Source: Kiritimatiellia bacterium
GTDB lineage: Bacteria > Verrucomicrobiota > Kiritimatiellia > RFP12 > UBA1067
Reading direction: 5' to 3'
Length of the DNA: 33,344 nucleotides
Assembly: GCA_017542055.1 (NCBI GenBank)
Contig: JAFXXW010000026.1
Location: forward strand, 1 to 33,344
In this document: piece by piece, positions 14,602-23,536 of the stretch
Position numbering within the stretch: position 1 is the first letter of the stretch
Layout of the letters: each line of letters opens with the position of its first letter
Notes under the pieces: model-generated
Database searches by the model: none
Told to the model about the DNA's origin: nothing
What the model saw: only the letters and a program-made list of their open reading frames with translations
Position numbers and translations under genes: made by a program

Positions 14602-15075
14602 ATGAAAGCGCCGCTGGACGACAGGATAGCCGTGGATCTGACCCGGCTCGACCCCGAGGGCGAAGTGCTCGAGGGCGAGGCGGATATCATCGATCTCGAA
14701 GAAACGTACGTCCACCCCTTTGGGGGCGTGAGGTATCGCTTGAGGGCGCAAGCCTTCGGGACGGAATTGCTCGTGCGCGGGCACCTGGAGCAGGATTTCG
14801 AGCTGGTATGCAGCCGTTGCGGCAAGGATTTCGATACTACTATTGCGGTAGACGACTTTGCGGAGTCGTACGAGATAAATGAAAAAATGCAAGAAATCGT
14901 ATTGACTTCCGACGCAAGAGATGCTATAATACTCAATTTGCCGTCATATCCGGTTTGTGACGAAGCGTGTCCGGGGATCGAACTCAAGGTCCAAAAGCCG
15001 TTGGACGATCGATGGAGCGCGCTGGACAGTGTAGTAACAGAAGAAGAAAGGAGCCAAGAAAATGGCGAGTCCTAA
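14602..15075 (+). CDS. yceD: YceD/DUF177-family protein
   Basis: A 157-residue protein of the YceD (DUF177) family, which is nearly always upstream of rpmF and has been tied to 23S rRNA and large-subunit maturation. The family pattern is seen in LVRGHLEQDFELVCSRCGKDF, where the first CxxC lies, and in LNLPSYPVCDEACPGI with a second pair of cysteines, so a zinc site is possible. The ATG at 14602 is 7 nt after lpoB. Its 3' end contains the promoter at 14902-14930 and overlaps rpmF by 14 nt. Confidence 0.85.
   Translation: MKAPLDDRIAVDLTRLDPEGEVLEGEADIIDLEETYVHPFGGVRYRLRAQAFGTELLVRGHLEQDFELVCSRCGKDFDTTIAVDDFAESYEINEKMQEIVLTSDARDAIILNLPSYPVCDEACPGIELKVQKPLDDRWSALDSVVTEEERSQENGES
14902..14930 (+). 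promoter_or_regulatory. Internal promoter within yceD, driving rpmF-plsX
   Basis: TTGACT (14902-14907), 17-bp spacer, extended -10 TGC-TATAAT (14922-14930), inside the yceD reading frame. It would start transcription near 14937, about 125 nt before rpmF, so L32 can be made independently of the lipoprotein operon. Confidence 0.75.
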
Positions 15076-15244
15076 ACATAAAGTGTCGAAGATGCGCAAG
15101 CGTCAGCGGGTAGCCTCGCTCGAGAAGCCCATTCTCGCGCAGGTCGGTACGTGCCCCAGCTGCGGCGCGACGGTCCGTTCGCACCGTGCGTGTCCCAAGT
15201 GCGGCACCTACAAGGGCAAGAAGGTTGTTTCGGTAGGAGAGTGA
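15062..15244 (+). CDS. rpmF: Large-subunit ribosomal protein bL32
   Basis: A 60-residue bL32. The N-terminus MASPKHKVSKMRKRQR is standard. The zinc-ribbon form is used: CPSCG and CPKCG, with four cysteines. The ATG at 15062 sits 14 nt inside yceD, preceded by AAAGGAG. plsX follows 2 nt after the stop. The rpmF-plsX pairing is conserved in many bacteria. Confidence 0.97.
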   Translation: MASPKHKVSKMRKRQRVASLEKPILAQVGTCPSCGATVRSHRACPKCGTYKGKKVVSVGE

Positions 15245-15246
15245 CC

Positions 15247-16302
15247 ATGACGCGTATCGCCCTCGATGCGATGGGGGGCGACAATGCCCCCGGCGAGATT
15301 GTCAAAGGCGCGGTGGAGGCCGCTGTAGGCCTCCCTGGCGTCAAGATACTGCTGGTGGGGCAGCTTGCCCCCATCCAAGCCGTTCTGGACGGTCTGAGCC
15401 GCGAGCTCAAGGCCGATGCGCAGCGTGCCATCGAGGGCGGGATGCTGGAGATCGTCCACGCCCCGGACGTGGCCGAAATGGACGAAAGTCCGGTGGATGC
15501 CGTCCGCAAGAAAAAGGATTGCTCCATCAACGTGGCGATGCGGCTGGTGAAGGAAGGGCGCGCCGACGCGTTCCTGTCCGCCGGCAACTCGGGCGCGGTG
15601 GCGACGAGCGCCATCTTCAACCTGGGTCGCATTCCCGGCGTGGCGCGTCCGGCGATCGCCATGACGTTGCCCACCCGCGAACCCGGCCGTCCCCTGTTGC
15701 TGCTGGACGCCGGCGCCAACATGGACTGCCACCCCGACTGGCTGGTGCAGTTCGCCATCATGGGCAGCGCCTATTCGCATGCCGTGCTGAAGCGCGAAAC
15801 CCCGGCGGTGGGGCTCATCTCCATCGGCACCGAGGATTGCAAGGGCAACGAGATGACCAAGGAGACGTTCCCGCTCCTCAAGCAGGTCAAGACCATCAAC
15901 TTCATCGGCAACATCGAAGGTCACGACTTCTTCAACGGCGGCGTGGATGTGGCGGTGTGCGACGGCTTCGTGGGCAACGTGGTGCTCAAGACCACCGAGT
16001 CCATCGCCAAGGCCATCAGTTTCTGGCTCAAGCGCGAGCTAATGGCCAACATCGTGCGCAAGCTCTGCGCGCTCACGCTCAAGCCGGCGTTCAAGTCGCT
16101 CAAGAACCAGATGGACCCCGACATCTACGGCGGCGCGCCGTTGCTGGGCGTGCCCGGCGCGGTCATCATCACGCACGGCAACTCCTCGCACAAGACCATC
16201 TTCTACGCCATCAAGGCGGCGGTTTCGGCGGCTCAGGCTGACATTTCGGGCACCATCGCCCGCGCCATCGCCGAGCACACCGAGGATATGAAGCAGAAAT
16301 GA
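15247..16302 (+). CDS. plsX: Phosphate acyltransferase PlsX
   Basis: PlsX makes acyl-phosphate from acyl-ACP for phospholipid synthesis. The 351-residue length is normal. Motifs seen: [20 protein letters not shown] at the N-terminus, [51 protein letters not shown] and [21 protein letters not shown] 15247 is preferred over the in-frame GTG 15241 because AGGAG (15235-15239) is 7 nt from the ATG and 1 nt from the GTG. The usual partner fabH is not next; leuS overlaps its stop (ATGA). Confidence 0.95.
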   Translation: MTRIALDAMGGDNAPGEIVKGAVEAAVGLPGVKILLVGQLAPIQAVLDGLSRELKADAQRAIEGGMLEIVHAPDVAEMDESPVDAVRKKKDCSINVAMRLVKEGRADAFLSAGNSGAVATSAIFNLGRIPGVARPAIAMTLPTREPGRPLLLLDAGANMDCHPDWLVQFAIMGSAYSHAVLKRETPAVGLISIGTEDCKGNEMTKETFPLLKQVKTINFIGNIEGHDFFNGGVDVAVCDGFVGNVVLKTTESIAKAISFWLKRELMANIVRKLCALTLKPAFKSLKNQMDPDIYGGAPLLGVPGAVIITHGNSSHKTIFYAIKAAVSAAQADISGTIARAIAEHTEDMKQK

Positions 16303-18863
16303 GCGAATACAACTTTACCGCCATCGAGAAGAAGTGGCAGCGGTATTGGCTTGAACACAAGACGTTCAAGACCGAGAACAAGCCGGGCGCCAAGAAGTTC
16401 TACTGTCTCGACATGTTCCCGTATCCTTCCGGCGCCGGCCTGCACGTGGGACACCCGGAAGGCTACACCGCCACCGACATCCTCTGCCGCTACAAGCGGA
16501 TGAAGGGTTTCAACGTCCTCCACCCGATGGGCTGGGACGCGTTCGGGCTTCCCGCCGAGCAGTACGCGGTGGAGACGGGCACCCATCCGGCGGTGACCAC
16601 CAAGAAGAACGTGGATCGTTTCCGCGAGCAGATCCGCGCGCTCGGTTTCAGCTACGACTGGGACCGCGAAATCAACACCACCGACCCCAAGTACTACCGC
16701 TGGACGCAGTGGATTTTCGAACAGCTCTACAAGAAGGGTCTCGCCTACGTGGCGGAAGTGCCGGTCAACTGGTGTCCGGCGCTGGGCACGGTGCTCGCGA
16801 ACGAAGAGGTGATCGACGGCAAGTCGGAGCGCGGCAACCATCCGGTGATCCGCAAGCCGATGCGCCAGTGGATGCTCAAGATCACCGAATACGCCGAGCG
16901 GCTCCTCAAGGATCTCGACACGCTGGACTGGTCGGACGGCATCAAGGAGATGCAGCGCAACTGGATCGGCAAGTCCACCGGCGCGCTTGTGGATTTCAAG
17001 GCCACCGGCACGGATGACACGATAACCGTCTACACCACCCGGTGCGACACGCTGTTCGGCGCCACCTACATGGTGCTTTCGCCCGAGCACGCGCTCGTCG
17101 GGAAGTGGCTCGAGGCCGGCATCGTCAAGAACGTCGACGCGGTCAAGGAGTATCAGCGCAAGGCCGCCGGCAAGAGCGACCTCGAGCGCACCGAGCTCAA
17201 CAAGGAAAAGACCGGCGTCAAGCTGGAGGGCGTCACCGGGCACAATCCGGTGAACGGCACCGAAATCCCCATTTTCATTTCCGACTACGTCCTCGCCACC
17301 TACGGCACCGGCGCCATCATGGCGGTGCCGGCGCACGACGAGCGCGACTTCGACTTCGCGAAGGTGTTCGATCTGCCGATCGTCCAGGTGGTGGCGCCCG
17401 CCGGCAGCGACGCGGCCAAGAACGCCTCCCCCGATCCGGTTCCGTACACGGGCGAGACCGCCTTTACCGATATCGCCGCGGGCGTGATGGTGTCGTCCGG
17501 TTTCCTCACCGGGCTTTCCGTGGACGACGCCCGCAAGAAGATGATCGAGTGGCTGGAGGAGAAGGGCGTCGGCAAGGCGAAGACGCAGTACAAGCTGCGC
17601 GACTGGCTGTTTTCGCGCCAGCGCTACTGGGGCGAACCGTTCCCGGTCATCCACTGGGAAGACGGCACCGAAACGCTCGTGCCCGAAGAGGATCTGCCGC
17701 TTACGCTGCCGGAAATGGCCGACTACAAGCCCACCGGAACGGGCGAGCCGCCCCTCGCGAAGGCGACGGACTGGGTGAACGTGGTCGATCCCGCCACCGG
17801 CAAGCATGGCGTGCGGGAAACGAACACCATGCCGCAATGGGCGGGCAGCTGCTGGTATTATCTCCGTTACATCGATCCGCACAACGAAAAGGCGTTCGCC
17901 GATCCGGAGCTGCTCAAGGAATGGCTCCCGGTGGACCTTTACGTGGGCGGGGCGGAGCATGCGGTTTTGCATCTCCTCTACGCGCGCTTCTGGCACAAGG
18001 TGTTGTTCGATTTGGGGCTGGTGCCCACGCCGGAACCGTTCCAGCGGCTCGTCAACCAGGGGATGATCCTCGGCATGGCCTACAAGACCAAGCGCGGCGT
18101 GCTGATTCCGATGGATAGAATCGAGTGGCGCGACGGCAAGCCGTTCGGTCGCGAAGAAGGCGGCGAGCTCGAGGAGCTCACCGAATTCCCCGCCAAGATG
18201 TCCAAGAGCCTCAAGAACGTGGTCAATCCGGATGACGTCATCCGCGATTTCGGCGCCGACAGTCTCCGGCTCTACGAGATGTTCATGGGACCCTTGCAGG
18301 CCGTGAAGCCTTGGTCCACCAAGGGCGTGGAAGGCGTGCACCGGTTCCTCCGGCGCGCCAACAAGTATGTCACGGAAACCCCGCGCGAGGAGCGTCCGCT
18401 CACCAAGGCGGAGGCGAAGAGCCTCAACCAGATGGTCAAGAAGGTCTCGGACGACCTGGAGTCGATGAGCTTCAACACCGCCATTTCGGCGATGATGGTC
18501 TACCTCAACGAGGTTGGATCCACCACCACCCGCGAGGCGGCCGAAAAGTTCACGCTGTGCCTGGCGCCGTTCGCGCCGCACCTCGGCGAGGAGCTGTGGG
18601 AAACCCTGGGCCACGCGGAGTCGCTCGCCTACGAGCCTTGGCCGGAATACGACGCCGGCGCGTTGGTGGAGGACGAGATCGAGATTCCCGTGCAGGTTTT
18701 GGGCAAGCTCCGCGGACGCGTAAAGGTGTCCTCCGACGCCACCCCAGCCGAAATGGAGGCGGCGGCCAAGTCCAACGCGGACGTGGCCAAGTTCCTGGAA
18801 GGGAAAACCATCGTCAAGGTTATCGCCGTGCCCAAGCGCATGGTCAACTTCGTGGTGAGGTGA
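16299..18863 (+). CDS. leuS: Leucyl-tRNA synthetase
   Basis: Class Ia synthetase that charges tRNA-Leu. The 854-residue length is typical. The HIGH motif appears as HVGH (49-52) within [13 protein letters not shown]. The editing domain carries [20 protein letters not shown]. The zinc/leucine-specific region has [25 protein letters not shown] is at 633-637 ([18 protein letters not shown]). The anticodon-binding domain (about 690-800) and the C-terminal tail ([14 protein letters not shown]) are complete. The ATG overlaps the plsX stop by 4 nt. Its co-transcription with rpmF-plsX is not the common order. Confidence 0.97.
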   Translation: MSEYNFTAIEKKWQRYWLEHKTFKTENKPGAKKFYCLDMFPYPSGAGLHVGHPEGYTATDILCRYKRMKGFNVLHPMGWDAFGLPAEQYAVETGTHPAVTTKKNVDRFREQIRALGFSYDWDREINTTDPKYYRWTQWIFEQLYKKGLAYVAEVPVNWCPALGTVLANEEVIDGKSERGNHPVIRKPMRQWMLKITEYAERLLKDLDTLDWSDGIKEMQRNWIGKSTGALVDFKATGTDDTITVYTTRCDTLFGATYMVLSPEHALVGKWLEAGIVKNVDAVKEYQRKAAGKSDLERTELNKEKTGVKLEGVTGHNPVNGTEIPIFISDYVLATYGTGAIMAVPAHDERDFDFAKVFDLPIVQVVAPAGSDAAKNASPDPVPYTGETAFTDIAAGVMVSSGFLTGLSVDDARKKMIEWLEEKGVGKAKTQYKLRDWLFSRQRYWGEPFPVIHWEDGTETLVPEEDLPLTLPEMADYKPTGTGEPPLAKATDWVNVVDPATGKHGVRETNTMPQWAGSCWYYLRYIDPHNEKAFADPELLKEWLPVDLYVGGAEHAVLHLLYARFWHKVLFDLGLVPTPEPFQRLVNQGMILGMAYKTKRGVLIPMDRIEWRDGKPFGREEGGELEELTEFPAKMSKSLKNVVNPDDVIRDFGADSLRLYEMFMGPLQAVKPWSTKGVEGVHRFLRRANKYVTETPREERPLTKAEAKSLNQMVKKVSDDLESMSFNTAISAMMVYLNEVGSTTTREAAEKFTLCLAPFAPHLGEELWETLGHAESLAYEPWPEYDAGALVEDEIEIPVQVLGKLRGRVKVSSDATPAEMEAAAKSNADVAKFLEGKTIVKVIAVPKRMVNFVVR

Positions 18864-18870
18864 CAAGGAT

Positions 18871-19428
18871 ATGTCGGCAAGCATCAAGTTTCTGAACGTT
18901 ATCGGCACGTGGCGCATGGTGGCCGACGCCGCCCGCACCACGATCCGGCAGGACGAGGGCACCAAGGAGCCCGGAGCCAGGTGGAAAAAGCGCATCCTCC
19001 TCGCGGAGCATTCGCCCATCCGCAAGCTGATGTTCAACTGGAAGTGGATCGATCTGCCCTACTGGGTGAGCGTGCATTTCGTGCGCCACAAATACGGCAT
19101 CGAGCATTTCGTGTCAACCCAGCGCACCGATCGCACGGGCGACAACCGCGAGGGCAAGCGCCAGGATTCGCCGGTCGTGCACGAGTGCATGGCCAACGCG
19201 GCCGAGGTGATGTTCATTTCGCGTCGCCGGCTCTGCGCGCAGGCTTCGCCGGAAACGCGCGCGGCCTGGAAAATGGTGGTGGACGAAATCGCCAAGGTGG
19301 AGCCGGAAGTGGCCGCCTGTTGCGTGCCGGAGTGCGTGTATCGCGGTTTCTGCCCGGAGTTCAAGTCTTGCGGCTACTGCGGATCGCCGGCCTGGCAGGC
19401 GGCGGTGGAGAAGTATCGCGCGGTCTGA
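18871..19428 (+). CDS. ThyX-like protein with cysteine-rich C-terminus
   Basis: A 185-residue protein related to the flavin-dependent thymidylate synthase ThyX. Similarity is clearest at LAEHSPIRKL and WVSVHFVRHKYGIEHFVSTQR (about 66-85), which corresponds to the ThyX motif RHRx7SxR. Here the third residue is Lys and the Ser/Arg pair is S82-x-x-R85, one residue longer. The C-terminus holds seven cysteines: C150, C151, C155, C161, C167 and C170 plus C117, in VPECVYRGFCPEFKSCGYC, which normal ThyX does not have. I recall phage and gut-bacterial proteins of this form annotated as thymidylate synthase, but activity is not established by the sequence. It lies 7 nt after leuS. The start is supported by GGTGACAAGGATATG spacing. 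Confidence 0.7.
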   Translation: MSASIKFLNVIGTWRMVADAARTTIRQDEGTKEPGARWKKRILLAEHSPIRKLMFNWKWIDLPYWVSVHFVRHKYGIEHFVSTQRTDRTGDNREGKRQDSPVVHECMANAAEVMFISRRRLCAQASPETRAAWKMVVDEIAKVEPEVAACCVPECVYRGFCPEFKSCGYCGSPAWQAAVEKYRAV

Positions 19429-19452
19429 AACGATTTACAAGGAGAAAGCAAA

Positions 19453-19737
19453 ATGGAAACTAAACTCTTGAAGGATGCGCTGGCCAAGATCGGTTCGGTT
19501 CCGGTGCTGGTCAATCTGGTGTCCCGTCGCGAGCGCGAGCTCATCAACGGCGCCAAGCCGCTCATCCGTCCCGATTCGCTCGACGACGACAAATGCGACA
19601 TCGCGCTCAAGGAGATTGCCGCCGGCAAGCTGGTGGCGGAGATCGACTACGACGCCATCGCCAAGGCCGAAGAAGCCAAGGCCCGCTGGAACAGCGGCAA
19701 ACACAACTTCAACGTGCAGTCGCTGTACGCTCCCTAA
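19453..19737 (+). CDS. rpoZ: RNA polymerase omega subunit
   Basis: A 94-residue omega-like subunit, which helps assemble RNA polymerase and in many bacteria is part of the ppGpp site. The family core is LVNLVSRRERELINGAKPLI followed by IALKEIAAGKLVAEIDYD. AAGGAGA precedes the ATG. It abuts smpB without a gap (TAA then GTG). The C-terminal tail NFNVQSLYAP is specific to this lineage as far as I can tell. Omega is short and poorly conserved, so the call rests on this core. Confidence 0.8.
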   Translation: METKLLKDALAKIGSVPVLVNLVSRRERELINGAKPLIRPDSLDDDKCDIALKEIAAGKLVAEIDYDAIAKAEEAKARWNSGKHNFNVQSLYAP

Positions 19738-20169
19738 GTGATCGAGAACCGTCGCGCCCGGCATGACTATACCGTACTCGAAAACATCGAGTGCGGTATT
19801 GCGCTTACAGGCACCGAAGTGAAAGTATTGCGTCAGGGGCAAGGTTCCCTCGCAGGGGCTTACGGCGCGGTGCTGGGCGGCGAACTCTATCTGGTGGGCA
19901 TGAACATCCCGGTCTACACTTTCGGCAACCGATTCAACCACAATCCGCTCCGGAACCGCAAATTGCTGGTCCACCGGAAAGAGGTGGACGAACTCAAAAT
20001 GAAGACGGAAGCCAAGGGTTTGACGCTAATTCCGCTAAATATCCACCTCAAAAACGGCCGGATGAAAGTGGAGCTGGGGGTGTGCCGGGGCAAGGCCTTG
20101 CACGACAAGCGCGAAAGTCTCAAAGAAAAAGCTTTGCGCCGGGACCTTGAAAGAATCCGCCAAATTTGA
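19738..20169 (+). CDS. smpB: SsrA-binding protein SmpB
   Basis: SmpB carries tmRNA to stalled ribosomes in trans-translation. The 143-residue protein shows NRRARHDYTVLENIECGIAL, then TGTEVKVLRQGQGSLAGAYG and RNRKLLVHRKEVDEL, and ends with the basic tail KRESLKEKALRRDLERI that folds on the ribosome. It begins with GTG 19738 directly after the rpoZ stop. The gene end overlaps the secY promoter: -35 TTGAAA lies in its last codons and its TGA is part of the extended -10. Confidence 0.95.
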   Translation: MIENRRARHDYTVLENIECGIALTGTEVKVLRQGQGSLAGAYGAVLGGELYLVGMNIPVYTFGNRFNHNPLRNRKLLVHRKEVDELKMKTEAKGLTLIPLNIHLKNGRMKVELGVCRGKALHDKRESLKEKALRRDLERIRQI

Positions 20170-20175
20170 TATAAT
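20147..20175 (+). promoter_or_regulatory. Promoter of secY, overlapping the end of smpB
   Basis: TTGAAA (20147-20152), 17-bp spacer, extended -10 TGA-TATAAT (20167-20175). The TG of the extended -10 and the next A form the smpB stop codon. Predicted start near 20182. Confidence 0.82.
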
Positions 20176-20215
20176 ATACAACAATAGACCCAAAGTAGCA
20201 AGAAGGAAGCAAACC

Positions 20216-21610
20216 ATGTCGATGATGAAAGGCTTTTCCAACGCGTTCCGGATTCCGGAGCTGAGGAAGAAAATTTTGATTACGCTCGGACTCGTGTTCG
20301 TGTGCCGTCTCGTGTCGCAGATTCCCGCCCCCGGCGTGGACTGGCGCGCATTGCAGTCGGTCATCGAAACCGCCCGCCAGAATTCCGCCGGCGGCGGACT
20401 CCTGGACTGGTTCGACGTCTTTACCGGCGGCGCCATGGCCCAATGCGCCATCGGTTTCCTGTCCATCTGGCCTTACATCTCGGCGCAGATCGTGATCCAG
20501 CTGTTGAGCTCGGTCATCCCCACCCTCGAGAAGCTCAAGAAGGAGGGCGAGTCGGGTCGGCAGCAGCTTTCGCAGATCACCCGCTATCTCACCATTGTCC
20601 TTTGCGTGGTGCAGTCTTGGGGCATCGCCACCATGCTTACCCATCCGGGAGCGCTGGGACCGGCGTTCGCGGGCGCCGAAATCGTGGTCAATCCCGGGCT
20701 TGGTTTCCACCTGATGACGGTTATCGGCATGACCACCGCCTCGCTCTTCGTGATGTGGCTGGCGGACCAGATCACCACTTTCGGCATCGGCAACGGCGCC
20801 TCGCTCATCATCATGATCAACATCACCTCGCGTCTGCCGCAGGCGCTCATCAGCGCTTGGGAGCGCTATTTCGGTTTGGGCGGGGTGCAGGCGTCGGCGC
20901 CCATCGCGGAATTGCCGATTCTCGTTCTCTTTTTCATGGCGGTCGTGATGGGCACGGTGCTCCTCACCCAGGGCGTCCGCAAGGTGGCCATCCACACCAC
21001 GCGCCGCAGCGTGGGCGGCGGCAACACCTACGGCATGCAGCAGACGTACATGCCGCTTCGCGTCAACTACACCGGCGTCATGCCCATCATCTTCGCGCAG
21101 CCGCTCATCCAGATTCCTTCGGCCATTCTGATGAAGCTGACCGATCCCACCTCCGCCGGCATTTCCGGCGCGCTCAACCGCTTTGCGCAGAATCTGAGCA
21201 ACCCAACCGCGCTCCACATGCTGGTCTACGCGGCGCTGATCATGTTCTTCGCGTTCTTCTGGGTGGCCACGCAGTTCAACGCCATCGACATTTCCGAGAA
21301 TCTCAAGAAGGACGGCAGCTACATCCCCGGCATCCGTCCGGGACGCGCCACCGCCGAATTCCTGGACGACATGATGACCAAGATCACGCTCATCGGCGGC
21401 ACGGGTCTCTTGATCGTGGCGCTCATCCCGATGCTCCTCATGGGCTGGATGAGCGTGCCGTGGGCCATCGCCAGCTTCTTCGGCGGCACCTCGCTCCTCA
21501 TCGTGGTGGGCGTGGCGCTGGATACGCTGCGCATCATGGAGTCGCATCTTTTGGTGCGCAAGTACGACGGCTTTTTGAGCCACGGTTCGCTGCGCGGACG
21601 CAACGGCTGA
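20216..21610 (+). CDS. secY: Protein translocase subunit SecY
   Basis: SecY is the channel of the Sec translocon in the inner membrane. The 464-residue protein has about ten hydrophobic segments. It starts SMMKGFSNAFRIPELRKKIL, followed by SQIPAPGVDW, then ALLxx-type helices with GFLSIWPYISAQIVIQLLSS, GIGNGASLIIMINI and GYIPGIRPG-like SYIPGIRPGRATAEFLDD. ATG 20216 is chosen because AGAAGGAAG (20201-20209) sits upstream and the N-terminus matches the family; an upstream in-frame extension would begin inside smpB. It is expressed from its own promoter, away from the spc ribosomal-protein operon where secY normally lies. Confidence 0.95.
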   Translation: MSMMKGFSNAFRIPELRKKILITLGLVFVCRLVSQIPAPGVDWRALQSVIETARQNSAGGGLLDWFDVFTGGAMAQCAIGFLSIWPYISAQIVIQLLSSVIPTLEKLKKEGESGRQQLSQITRYLTIVLCVVQSWGIATMLTHPGALGPAFAGAEIVVNPGLGFHLMTVIGMTTASLFVMWLADQITTFGIGNGASLIIMINITSRLPQALISAWERYFGLGGVQASAPIAELPILVLFFMAVVMGTVLLTQGVRKVAIHTTRRSVGGGNTYGMQQTYMPLRVNYTGVMPIIFAQPLIQIPSAILMKLTDPTSAGISGALNRFAQNLSNPTALHMLVYAALIMFFAFFWVATQFNAIDISENLKKDGSYIPGIRPGRATAEFLDDMMTKITLIGGTGLLIVALIPMLLMGWMSVPWAIASFFGGTSLLIVVGVALDTLRIMESHLLVRKYDGFLSHGSLRGRNG

Positions 21611-21647
21611 GTTTGAACCCATAACCTACATCAAGGAGTATATGACT

Positions 21648-23081
21648 ATGACAGATCGCAGAGAGTTTTTGAAGGGTACCATGTGGCTGGGCGCGATGGC
21701 CGCGCTTTCCGGCAAGGCTTCGGCCGCCGTCAAGCTGGCCGACAGCGGGACGATGTCCGGCTTTGCCGCGCCGGCGATCAAGGAAGTGCGGATCGGCGTG
21801 GCGGGTCTGGGCATGCGCGGCCCCAGCGCGGTGCATCGCCTCGCTTCCATCCCCGGCGTCAAGGTGGCGGCGCTGTGCGACCTCCTCCCGGAACGCGTGG
21901 AAGCCCAGAACGCCTGGCTCAAGGCCAACGGATACGGCGCGGCCGTCCCCTACGTGGGCGCCGAAGCCTACAAGGCCATGTGCGAGAGCGACCTCGACCT
22001 CATCTATATCGTCACCCCGTGGAAGCTCCACACCCCCATCGCGCTTTACGCCATGGAGCACGGCAAGCACGCCGCTATCGAAGTGCCTTCGGCCATGTAT
22101 CTGGACGAATGCTGGGCGCTGGTGGAAACGAGCGAGCGCACCCGCCGCCACTGCATGCAGCTGGAGAACTGCTGCTACGGCGAAATCGAAATGCTTTCGC
22201 TCAATCTGGCGCGCAACGGCAAGTTCGGCGAGATCGTCCATGCCGAGGGCGCCTACATCCACGACCTGCGCGAACTCAACTACCTCGATCCGCAGAAGGG
22301 CGGCTATCAGGGCTATTGGCGGCTCAAGTGGAACACCGAGCATTACGGCAATCCCTACGCCACGCACGGTCTCGTGCCGGTGATGCAGGCCATGAACGTC
22401 AATCGCGGCGATCGCTTCGACTACCTCACCTGCGTGTCGTCCGACCAGTTCGGCATGGACGCCTACGCCAAGGTCAAGTTCGGCGAGGGCAGCTGGCAGG
22501 CCAAGCTCCATCCCAAGTGCGGCGACATGTCCACCACCGTCATCAAGACGGTCAACGGCAAGACGATCATGGTGCAGCACGACGTCACGAGCGCGCGTCC
22601 CTATAGCCGCATCAATCTCGTTTCCGGCACCCAGGGCATCCTCAAGGGCATCGGCCGCGATTACGATTTCCAGATCGCGCTCGCCGAAGCGCCCGGCGAA
22701 GGCGCCCACGCCTGGCTCGACAAGGAAGCGGCCAACCGTTTGGCCGACGAATACCAGCACCCGCTGTGGAAGGTGGCCGGCGAGATCGCGCAGAAGGTGG
22801 GCGGTCATGGCGGCATGGACTTCCTGATGGATCTCCGGCTGTGCTACTGCCTCCAGAACGGACTCCCCTTGGATATGGATGTGTACGACCTCGCGGCTTC
22901 CTGCGCGGTGGCCGAGCTGTCCGAGCGTTCCGCGCTCCATCGCGGCGATTCGCAGGACGTGCCGGACTTCACCCGCGGCGGCTGGAAGACCGCCAAGCCG
23001 CTGGGCATCGAGACCATCGACCAGGCGATGATCGACCGGCTTACGAACGTCAAGAAGGACGAATCACAGCTGAATGTTTAA
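21648..23081 (+). CDS. Tat-exported Gfo/Idh/MocA oxidoreductase, GH109-like
   Basis: A 477-residue NAD(P)-dependent sugar oxidoreductase-type protein. A twin-arginine signal (TDRREFLKGTMWLGAMAALS) opens it. The Rossmann motif is VRIGVAGLGMRGPSAVHRLA and the family's EKP-type position reads IEVPSA. GYWRLKWNTEHYGNPYATHG then GLVPVMQAMNVNRGDRFDYL matches the glycoside hydrolase family 109 pattern, in which NAD-dependent alpha-N-acetylgalactosaminidases act. Start ATG 21648 is preferred because AAGGAG (21633-21638) is 9 nt away; ATG 21642 would leave only 3 nt. It follows secY by 37 nt. The substrate is unknown; a role in glycan breakdown in the periplasm is inferred. Confidence 0.8.
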   Translation: MTDRREFLKGTMWLGAMAALSGKASAAVKLADSGTMSGFAAPAIKEVRIGVAGLGMRGPSAVHRLASIPGVKVAALCDLLPERVEAQNAWLKANGYGAAVPYVGAEAYKAMCESDLDLIYIVTPWKLHTPIALYAMEHGKHAAIEVPSAMYLDECWALVETSERTRRHCMQLENCCYGEIEMLSLNLARNGKFGEIVHAEGAYIHDLRELNYLDPQKGGYQGYWRLKWNTEHYGNPYATHGLVPVMQAMNVNRGDRFDYLTCVSSDQFGMDAYAKVKFGEGSWQAKLHPKCGDMSTTVIKTVNGKTIMVQHDVTSARPYSRINLVSGTQGILKGIGRDYDFQIALAEAPGEGAHAWLDKEAANRLADEYQHPLWKVAGEIAQKVGGHGGMDFLMDLRLCYCLQNGLPLDMDVYDLAASCAVAELSERSALHRGDSQDVPDFTRGGWKTAKPLGIETIDQAMIDRLTNVKKDESQLNV

Positions 23082-23535
23082 GGCCTTTTGGCAACTTGCC
23101 AAGTACGGCGTCATCGGCGTCTTGGCCACCATCGTGCAGACGGGCGTATTCTATGCGCTCGCCTGTTCGTGTCTAGGGTGCCTCGCCCCGGACGACGTGG
23201 CGGTGCGGCAACTCGGCTTTCCGGTGGCGGACGTGTCCGATGCGGTGCGCGCCTGGCGTTTCGCCTGGGCCACCTCCATCGGCTTCGTGGTGGCCAACGT
23301 CTTTTGCTGGCTGATGAACCGCCGCTTCGTGTTCACGCCCGGCAAGTTCGGTCCGCTCGCGGAATTCCTGCTCTTCTTTTCGGCGGCCGCCTTTGCCACT
23401 TTCCTCGCCATCACTTTGAGTTCCGCGCTGATCGGCTATCTGGGGCTGATGACGACGCTCGCGGTGTTCATCGAAGTGGGCGTGAGCTTTGTCGTCAACT
23501 TCTTCATCCGCAAGTACTTCATTTTCCGGGGCTGA
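23074..23535 (+). CDS. GtrA-like membrane protein
   Basis: A 153-residue protein with four membrane segments (about 10-28, 65-85, 94-114, 122-142) and the GtrA/DPMS-type pattern: FAKYGVIGVLAT-like start (QLAKYGVIGVLATIVQTGVF), WLMNRRFVFTP and VVNFFIRKYFIFRG. GtrA-like proteins help move lipid-linked sugars or modify surface glycans. A family-typical loop is widened here by an insert with CSCLGCLAPDD. The ATG overlaps the end of the oxidoreductase gene by 8 nt. The nearby glycosyltransferase (24931-25878) fits a surface-sugar role. Confidence 0.8.
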   Translation: MFKAFWQLAKYGVIGVLATIVQTGVFYALACSCLGCLAPDDVAVRQLGFPVADVSDAVRAWRFAWATSIGFVVANVFCWLMNRRFVFTPGKFGPLAEFLLFFSAAAFATFLAITLSSALIGYLGLMTTLAVFIEVGVSFVVNFFIRKYFIFRG

Positions 23536-23536
23536 C

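Noticed and set aside
16233..19037. Open minus-strand frame of over 900 codons opposite leuS.
   Set aside because: It is antisense to a complete LeuRS with HVGH and KMSKS; its composition (His, Arg, Val rich) is the usual shadow of high G+C coding DNA.
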